DNA of 64,000 nucleotides from Stagonosporopsis chrysanthemi. Taxonomy: Eukaryota; Ascomycota; Dothideomycetes; Pleosporales; Didymellaceae. The position numbers were made by a program, and so were the translations under genes. The notes beneath the pieces were generated by a model. That model had not been told where the DNA came from. It did not search any database and was given only the letters and a program-made list of their open reading frames with translations. The stretch is from positions 62,001-126,000 of the forward strand of contig JAFISE010000088.1 of NCBI GenBank assembly GCA_022560025.1, written 5' to 3'. This document shows positions 57,502 to 64,000 of this stretch, one piece after another; position 1 is the stretch's first letter; every line of letters begins with the position of its first letter.

Positions 57502-60500
57502 GTGCGAGAGCTGGGCGTGCAGAGAGGGAGGGAAGACGTTGAGAAAGAGGGGTTTTCACGACATGCACGACATTTATTGTGCGATTCTTGTTTATATACC
57601 ATGGCGTTTGGGTAGCGCGGTCTCCGCAGCACTGCTGAACCCGGTCGAGGACTAGACCTGTTCGTTTTACATACAGCGTCTTCCGACTCAAAATCCTATT
57701 TCATTATCAAGACCAACCTCTTTCATGCATTACTCCTTGTATTCGTCGTAACTGTTGCAGCTTTCGGTAAAGCCCTCATCGTCATTGCGGATCTACCGTC
57801 ACAGTCACTTCCTTGTACGCTACTGATTGTTCACCAGCCACTCCCACTGCCTTCTGCCTCAAATTCGACAGGTACTGCCATCGAGCTGGAGCGTCGAAAC
57901 TTCAGCCCAGAACTCATGGGTGGTTCGAATGAGCCTGAGAGGGGATTGTGTCAATTGCTGTTGTACATAGGTCTTGACTGACGAGTCTTTTACAGATCAG
58001 TCAGCCATCCACATCCGTCTCCAGCCATTGTTCTTTGAGGCTGTTGCAAGAGAGGTTTGATACCACTGGGATGAACAACACATTCGAAACAACCACGATC
58101 ATATTACACATACTTTGAAGTGTTGCATGCCTTCCCGCACACTGAACAGGGCACCATTGCCTGTGACTGCGTATCCACTGGCCTAATCGACCGCGATTTA
58201 GTAGATTGAGAGGCCCGTGAGGCATCACTAGCGTATTGCATACGGACATACAGGGCGTGGCTTCGTCGAGTCGTACAGCTAGGTTCATATATTCAGCTGC
58301 CAGGGACGGGATCCAACTATCTAGCGCGAGTGGAAGGTCTGACTTGCTACAGCATCCCGGAGGCGAACAAGCCGACGCAGCCTTACCATCAACAACCTGA
58401 CCAAGTCAGCCACCACCACGAATCATGACTGGCATTTGCCGGAATCGCACACTGCAGGACTCACAACGCATGTGCTGTCCAGTCGTCCTTGTTTTGATTC
58501 GCGCACACTCAATCGAGTAGCCCTGCTTTCTCACTCTCCCACACCCAAATCCCGATCTCAAGCAGCGGAAGCGAACAGGCTGGATGAATTCACTCGCGGG
58601 CCGAGTCTGCTCTTGCGGGGCATTCGAGGCCGAGACCGAGCCTCACTTCCTCGCAGTAAGTGAGATTCGGCTACTTCAGATTGTATACTAGAGCTACGTG
58701 TATACTGTTCGTCATTGCGTGCTAGCAGATCCTTTGTACTTTCGCGGTTGGAAAAAACTCGATATCGATAAATGATATCCTGAACAAGAGATCTGGTACG
58801 TAAGGACTCGGGAAGATGTTCATGCTGGGTTTCTCTACACCGTCACTTCGCTTTTTCCTAAGTCTCGATCCACCATCTCCGATCACGACCGCCTCATTCG
58901 ATATCAGACCCGTTCAGTACGTCCAGAGAGTCTGGCTTGCGATTCTTTGAGCCCGGGATCATCGATATCTCGAAGGAGCCTTGCCAGTGTTAGCTTGAGT
59001 CAAGAACGTATATAGAACGGTAGTGAATGCACCGTTGCACGCAATTAGAGAGGTGTAGACCCTCTCTTCGGTTGCTCCCCTGGTGACCGTGTTGCTTGGC
59101 TGAGAGGCAGGCTGTACGGTCGTGTGTACAAGAGGATTGGTAGCAGGGTTGAGAAGTGGTTGAACTATATCAGTGTGCCCAAGTTTGGTGGAGGCTATTT
59201 TGCCCATGGTGGAAGAAGTACACGTCAGCAGATGAGAGGCAGGGGGTATGTCTCAAAGGCTCAGAGGTGCAATATGAGAGAGAAGAGTGAGTTTGATGTG
59301 AATGCAGCTTTGTCGTGAGATCTCTTATATGTTCCAACCATCAGCCTTTCCTTCGACACCCACTACCCATATCCATCCTCCGTCCAATGCCAACACGCCA
59401 CCTCCCTCGGAATCCTGGCATAACTCTCAAACAACCCATCGGTACCGGCCCCATGCTATGCTTCCTCAGAGCAGCCAATACATTAGATACAACTCACACC
59501 GATCCGCTCTGCGCGAGGCGTTCTTGAGCATGCATTGCACTTTGTGGAAGGACATCGATTGGTGGTAGTGCGATATATCTTGGCATGAGCTGAGCACGGG
59601 AGCGATGAGCGACGTTTGGTGCTGGCTCCCAGCAATGGCGCTAAGAGTCAAGACGGGTGAAGGCCGTGAAGTCAGCGTTCGCGAGGCTCACATTGGTTCG
59701 CTAAGGTCAGATTGATGCGCCTGCATAAAGGATGCTTGCTGATCTTGTTCGCCGCGCCAGGTCATCGCGCTTCTGCACTTTCGGACGTAACCCTAGATGT
59801 TGATGTCCCACATCCCTGGAGCGTGGGCCAGCGCCTGATTTGCTGCACTTTTTAGTCAAAGCCTTTCAAGCATGCTCTAGTTATTGTGAGGACTCCTCGG
59901 TTGCTGCCAGCAAACGCAGTAACTCCAACTCAGGGTGCCTTGAGGCCAGATGAGGCCCTTGGCTGGGGCACTGAGCAGTGCGCCGAGGGCACAGCAATGA
60001 ACTCATCAACTGAAGCGGGTGGACCGTCTGAATTGCAGCGTAATGAGCGATGCGCTAGTGCCTCGCAGTTACATGCATCGGCGCCAGGTGCTTGGGTGGG
60101 TCAGAGCCGAACCCGGTTAGTGGCCACTGTGGCGGCAATAGTAAGACTCCCCCACGCAGGGACTGTCATCGCATCGGTCGCCATGAGCCTCGCGCTAGTC
60201 ACCTTGCATGTGGACTGATGTGCACCGGTCTGATAATCTTAGATTGTGAGCTTCCACTATGAGCTATTGGATTGCGAAGAACGTGCTGTGTAACGATGCT
60301 TACCTTCACCGGACCGACCATATCATTTTGCTCGAGTCGCCAGCAGATATGCTTCCACCCAACCCATATGTTCTTGTCAATAAAAATATCTCATTGTACG
60401 GACCATGGAGGTAAGCAGTGGAACAAGCACTTACCACGAGAGCAATTAAGTCAGCGTGTGTATGTATCCGCACGAAGAGAGCATTGTGTGCTTGGTTACC

Positions 60501-61699
60501 ATAAAGCAACTCTGAACGCCAGTAACCAGTAAGAGGATACTACAGAACCATACACGTTAGCGTTTGCTCTCTATGTAAGGCCTATGGCATGGGACATCTC
60601 TGCCTCATGGTGTACAGCATCAGCCAGCCTTACTGTTGCACACACAAAGACAAGCCTAGAGTTTCATTTACTATTGGCTGAACCAACCAGGCCACATTAA
60701 CATCCTCCCGAAACGTTGTAACACCCCAGACTTAATAGTTGTGCGGAGCCTTGAGGCTCATGAAGGCGGGACGTAGAGCAGTCAGACTTCGATGGAGATT
60801 CGTAATTACAGGGTCATAAGCCACACAGAATGGAGTGTCTTGAAGGCTCATCAGGCTGGATGATAGGTGCAATTAGTTGGTCGAGTTGTACACCTAGCTG
60901 TTCCAAACAGAAACGACACGGCGTCATAATTCAAGTCCTCCTGCACCAATTCCGGCGTCCATGGTAACATGGCAGCCGGAACATGGCGAATACAACCTAC
61001 AGTAGTACACATCCAGAAGAGCGGTTCGTTGAGGCCTTGAGTCGAGTTGAAATGCAAAGCGTATCCGAAAGCCTGCTGGAGACAGCCGACGCTAAGCAAG
61101 TTCAGCCTAAATGCACTGGGTCGATATGAAAGATTACGAGAACAGCTGCTTCTTGATTGAGACGCTTCAAAGCTATCGCATTCCGAACTATGCGGGTGTG
61201 TCTGAATCATAGATGGTTTTTTTTAGATGCGATCACGATAGCGTGGTCGATGTGGAGGCAGGTCTATACTTAAAGGAATCGGCATCTGCGGTTACTTCGG
61301 CGCTCGGAACACACAAAGAGTGAAAAGACGGTGCGCAAAATGCTTGCTTCCTCCGATTTGTTTCGTCACCTGCCTCAAAAATCAGGGTTTCGCGTGGGAA
61401 AGAGGAGATACATTCGGGAACTGCGACGTGGAAGCAGAGCCGGAGGCGTCTCGTTGCAAGAAAGGCGCAACACCATTCTGAGGGAATGCACTTGAATGTC
61501 GCATTGAAGTTGATCAAAACAACTCTTATTCTGAGCGTGGAATCGAGATGTTGGGTTCGCTGCTCTAGTCACATGTTTCCGCGTTGAAGTAATTTCAACT
61601 TACGTCATCGACGCGCTTACATACCTATCATTGCAGCCTACTCGACTCCCTCTGCACCAGCTCATCCATTTCGATGGAATCCATGCCCGAAAAGAAGGT
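57502..61699. other. 4.2 kb intergenic; no gene recognised
   Basis: 3' UTR of the SUR7-family gene, a long AT-richer spacer, and the RAD2/XPG promoter. Minus-strand frames at 60851-61210 and 61233-61517 (119 and 94 codons) have no recognisable family and are not called. No repeats of note. Confidence 0.5.
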
Positions 61700-64000
61700 A
61701 TGGGTGTTACCGGCCTATGGACTGTTCTGCAGCCCTGCGCGCGCCCGATCAAGATCGAGACGCTGAACAAGCGGCGCATCGCTGTTGATGCCTCGATCTG
61801 GATATACCAGTTCCTCAAGGCCGTACGTGACAAGGAAGGCAATGCGCTGCGCAACAGTCACATCGTCGGGTTCTTCCGCCGAATATGCAAGCTTCTTTTC
61901 ATCGGCATCAAACCTGTCTTCGTGTTCGATGGCGGCGCACCGGCGCTCAAGCGACAGACCATCAATCACCGTAAGTCCCGTCGCGAGGGCAAACGAGACG
62001 ATGCAGTCCGAACTGCAGGGAAGCTCCTGGCAATTCAGATGCAGAGAGCTGCAGAGGAAGAGGAGCGCAAGAGGAAAGAGGTCGCTAGACACCCACGGGA
62101 GGAGCAGGAAGAAGAGCTGCCGGAGAATTTAGTCTATGCAGAAGAGATCCTACAGACGCAACAAGAGCGGTCACAGAACAGAAAGTTCAAAAGGACGGAT
62201 CAATACCACCTGCCTGATCTTGGCGTACCTATGGCAGAGCTGGGCGCCGATGATCCTAGGATAATGTCGCTCGAGGAGCTGGAAGACTACGCGAGGCAAT
62301 TCGACCGGGGAGAGGACATTAATGTGTACGACTTCTCCAAAATTGACTTTGATGGCGTCTTCTTCCACAGCTTGCCAGCCGCAGATCGATACAATATCTT
62401 GAACGCCGCGAGGTTGAGGAGTAGGTTGAGGATGGGATACTCCAAGGACCAGCTGGATGCTATGTTTCCTGATCGAATGGCTTTCTCCAAGTTCCAGATT
62501 GAGCGAGTTCGCGAGCGCAGCGACCTCACTCAGCGGCTGATGAACCTGAACGGCATGAATGATGACACAACATTTGGCGCAAATCGCATCGCTGGCGACA
62601 AGAACAGAGAGTATGTGTTAGTTAAGAATGAAGGTGTCGAGGGTGGGTGGGCGCTCGGTGTCGTGATCAACAAGGACGAGGGCAAGGCTCACAAGCCGAT
62701 TGATGTCGACCTACCGTCACGTGCTGCGAAGCTCGAAGATGATTGGGAGAGTGAGGATGAGTTCGAAGACGTACCTATTGCAGGTCTCAACAGGCTGCCA
62801 AAACCAAAACCGGGTCCCAGTCGCGAGACCGTCGAAGGCCGCGAATTCATCTCGAACGAGTTGCGCAAACGGCGACAGAACTTCTACAAATCGAGGAAGA
62901 ATAAACCAACTCAGTCTCGACCTGGTAGGGCTGCACCTATCAGTGAAGATCCGGACTCTCTGTTCTTGGCTGAGAACGATGAGGAGGAACAGTGGGAGAA
63001 CGTGCCAACCAACGGTGAAGATGACCTGTTCGAAGTGCCCGGTGACAATGCCGAAGACGAGCAATTGCAACAAGCTATTGCTCTTTCAATGCAGCAAAAT
63101 GGTGATGCGGAAACAGTAGAGCAGCCAGAGGAGCGTGCCCCGCTTGAGTACCAGCAGCAGCGTGCTCAACAGACAAACCCGTTCAAAGCTGCGAAGGGAT
63201 ATGGAGGGATGGCCATTGGGAAGCTTGCAAATCAGCGCGCCAACAAGCTCGCTCCAAAGGGGCCTTTTGAGGGTAGCGACAGTGAAGGAGACGATATGGA
63301 TCTACAAGCAGCTTTGGCTGAATCTCGCCAATCTAAACGACCGGCTAAGCCACAGAGATCACCAACTTCGCACGGGAAAGGATCTACACCCTCCACAGCA
63401 GCAACAGCTAAACCAGAAAGCAGTTCAATCAACACACATGGTTTTGACGGGCCGTTGCCTTTCGAGAAGCTGAACCTTGGTACTTCATTACTTGGCAAGA
63501 AGAAGATGGAGAAGATCGAACAAGAAACTGCTGGTGGGTTTGAGAAAGACACTGAAGAAAAGAAGAAGTCTGTGCCGCTGCCGCCTTGGTTCAAAGGTGA
63601 ACGGGATATTGGACAGGAATTGGATGAGTACCACAATGAAGAGAAGCGAAGGTGGGAAGAAGACCGAAAGGAGGACAAGGACGCGCAATTTCACTTCCAG
63701 CAGGTACCCAGCTTACGAAAACACCAAACCAAGGAAATCATTGACTTGGAGGCTGAACCTGGTCAAAGCCAGAAAGAAACACAAGTCATCGCATTAGACT
63801 TGGACGAAGAACAAGACGCTGAAATGGAAGATTTGCTGATTAACGAGATCCGAACGGAGAGACCAACCAAGAACAACATCGACAGCCTGGGTGATCTGGC
63901 GGAGCAGGTCCGGGCAGAGCCGTCGAAGCCACTTGTTCATGATCAGAGAGCGCCCCCCACTCACGATCCTAAGTTGGCGAAGAAGACGCCATTCGCGGAT
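61700..64000 (+). CDS. RAD2: RAD2/XPG-type structure-specific endonuclease (N-terminal part, continues beyond the window)
   Basis: Open from the ATG at 61700 to the end of the window, 767 codons, intronless so far. The start MGVTGLWTVLQPCARPI and the XPG N-domain follow at once: IAVDASIWIYQFLKAVRD (first active-site Asp), LRNSHIVGFFRRICKLLF, IKPVFVFDGGAPALKRQT (second catalytic Asp) and the arginine-rich helix RKSRREGKRDDAVRTAGKLL. The long acidic spacer that separates the N- and I-nuclease domains in Rad2/XPG comes next. It has two ubiquitin-interacting-motif-like helices (QLQQAIALSMQQ and DLQAALAESRQ) and many charged low-complexity stretches. The I-domain and PCNA-binding tail should lie beyond 64000. 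Family knowledge: Rad2/XPG cuts 3' of the lesion in nucleotide excision repair and associates with TFIIH. A GTAAGT inside CACCGTAAGT is not used, since the conserved helix reads straight through. Confidence 0.93.
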   Translation, partial: MGVTGLWTVLQPCARPIKIETLNKRRIAVDASIWIYQFLKAVRDKEGNALRNSHIVGFFRRICKLLFIGIKPVFVFDGGAPALKRQTINHRKSRREGKRDDAVRTAGKLLAIQMQRAAEEEERKRKEVARHPREEQEEELPENLVYAEEILQTQQERSQNRKFKRTDQYHLPDLGVPMAELGADDPRIMSLEELEDYARQFDRGEDINVYDFSKIDFDGVFFHSLPAADRYNILNAARLRSRLRMGYSKDQLDAMFPDRMAFSKFQIERVRERSDLTQRLMNLNGMNDDTTFGANRIAGDKNREYVLVKNEGVEGGWALGVVINKDEGKAHKPIDVDLPSRAAKLEDDWESEDEFEDVPIAGLNRLPKPKPGPSRETVEGREFISNELRKRRQNFYKSRKNKPTQSRPGRAAPISEDPDSLFLAENDEEEQWENVPTNGEDDLFEVPGDNAEDEQLQQAIALSMQQNGDAETVEQPEERAPLEYQQQRAQQTNPFKAAKGYGGMAIGKLANQRANKLAPKGPFEGSDSEGDDMDLQAALAESRQSKRPAKPQRSPTSHGKGSTPSTAATAKPESSSINTHGFDGPLPFEKLNLGTSLLGKKKMEKIEQETAGGFEKDTEEKKKSVPLPPWFKGERDIGQELDEYHNEEKRRWEEDRKEDKDAQFHFQQVPSLRKHQTKEIIDLEAEPGQSQKETQVIALDLDEEQDAEMEDLLINEIRTERPTKNNIDSLGDLAEQVRAEPSKPLVHDQRAPPTHDPKLAKKTPFAD

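Noticed and set aside
57890..57960. A tRNA T-loop-like sequence (ggtggttcgaatgagcc)
   Set aside because: No matching acceptor stem, D-arm or anticodon arm could be laid out around it.
60851..61517. Two minus-strand frames (119 and 94 codons) upstream of RAD2
   Set aside because: No family resemblance, signal peptide or splice structure, and composition like random sequence of this base content.
61960..61990. A splice donor (GTAAGT) inside the RAD2/XPG frame
   Set aside because: The conserved arginine-rich helix of the N-domain reads uninterrupted across it, so no intron is needed.

Overview
The window is nuclear DNA of a filamentous ascomycete (Pezizomycotina, probably Dothideomycetes). The signs are spliced genes with very short introns (about 45-75 bp, GTRNGT donors, CTRAY-like branch sites), fungal-specific families (AA9 LPMO, SUR7/PalI, CAP59-type glycosyltransferase, EGF-like membrane glycoprotein, CHR transporter) and large intergenic spaces. 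All calls come from reading the bases; no search was run. Exon joins are my own splicing of both strands.

Layout. 1-7.6 kb: one Ser-rich zinc-ribbon-like protein (1537-2868), otherwise no gene seen. 7.7-19.4 kb: a secreted, cell-surface and transport group, namely a chitin-binding glyoxal oxidase (AA5_1), a small secreted beta-trefoil lectin-like protein, a CHR (chromate-type) transporter, a CAP59-like glycosyltransferase, a SAM methyltransferase and, tail-to-tail with it, an AA9 lytic polysaccharide monooxygenase. 20-27.8 kb: kinetochore Nnf1, a small conserved-looking protein, an F-box protein and an acidic hypothetical protein, all on the minus strand. 30.2-32.6 kb: an EGF-like single-pass membrane protein. 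33.1-36.7 kb: one long minus-strand gene that has decayed. 37.2-42.2 kb (minus): an MFS transporter, a small membrane protein and a G1/S-type cyclin with a 5'-UTR intron. 48-64 kb (plus): UTP4, PNG1, a SUR7-family protein and the N-terminal two thirds of a RAD2/XPG nuclease, which runs off the window.

How the genes relate. Glyoxal oxidase makes H2O2, which AA9 enzymes use as co-substrate. With the lectin they make a small extracellular carbohydrate-active set within 12 kb, interspersed with unrelated genes. The rest are housekeeping genes (ribosome biogenesis, ER-associated deglycosylation, DNA repair, cell cycle, kinetochore) with no operon-like logic.

The most notable finding is the 33.1-36.7 kb locus. 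Its five reading-frame fragments, three exon joins and a C-terminal hydrophobic tail line up as one large protein, broken by three stop codons and about four frameshifts. All three stops can be explained by C:G to T:A transitions. One is a TAG followed by 58 further in-frame codons that encode a plausible membrane anchor.
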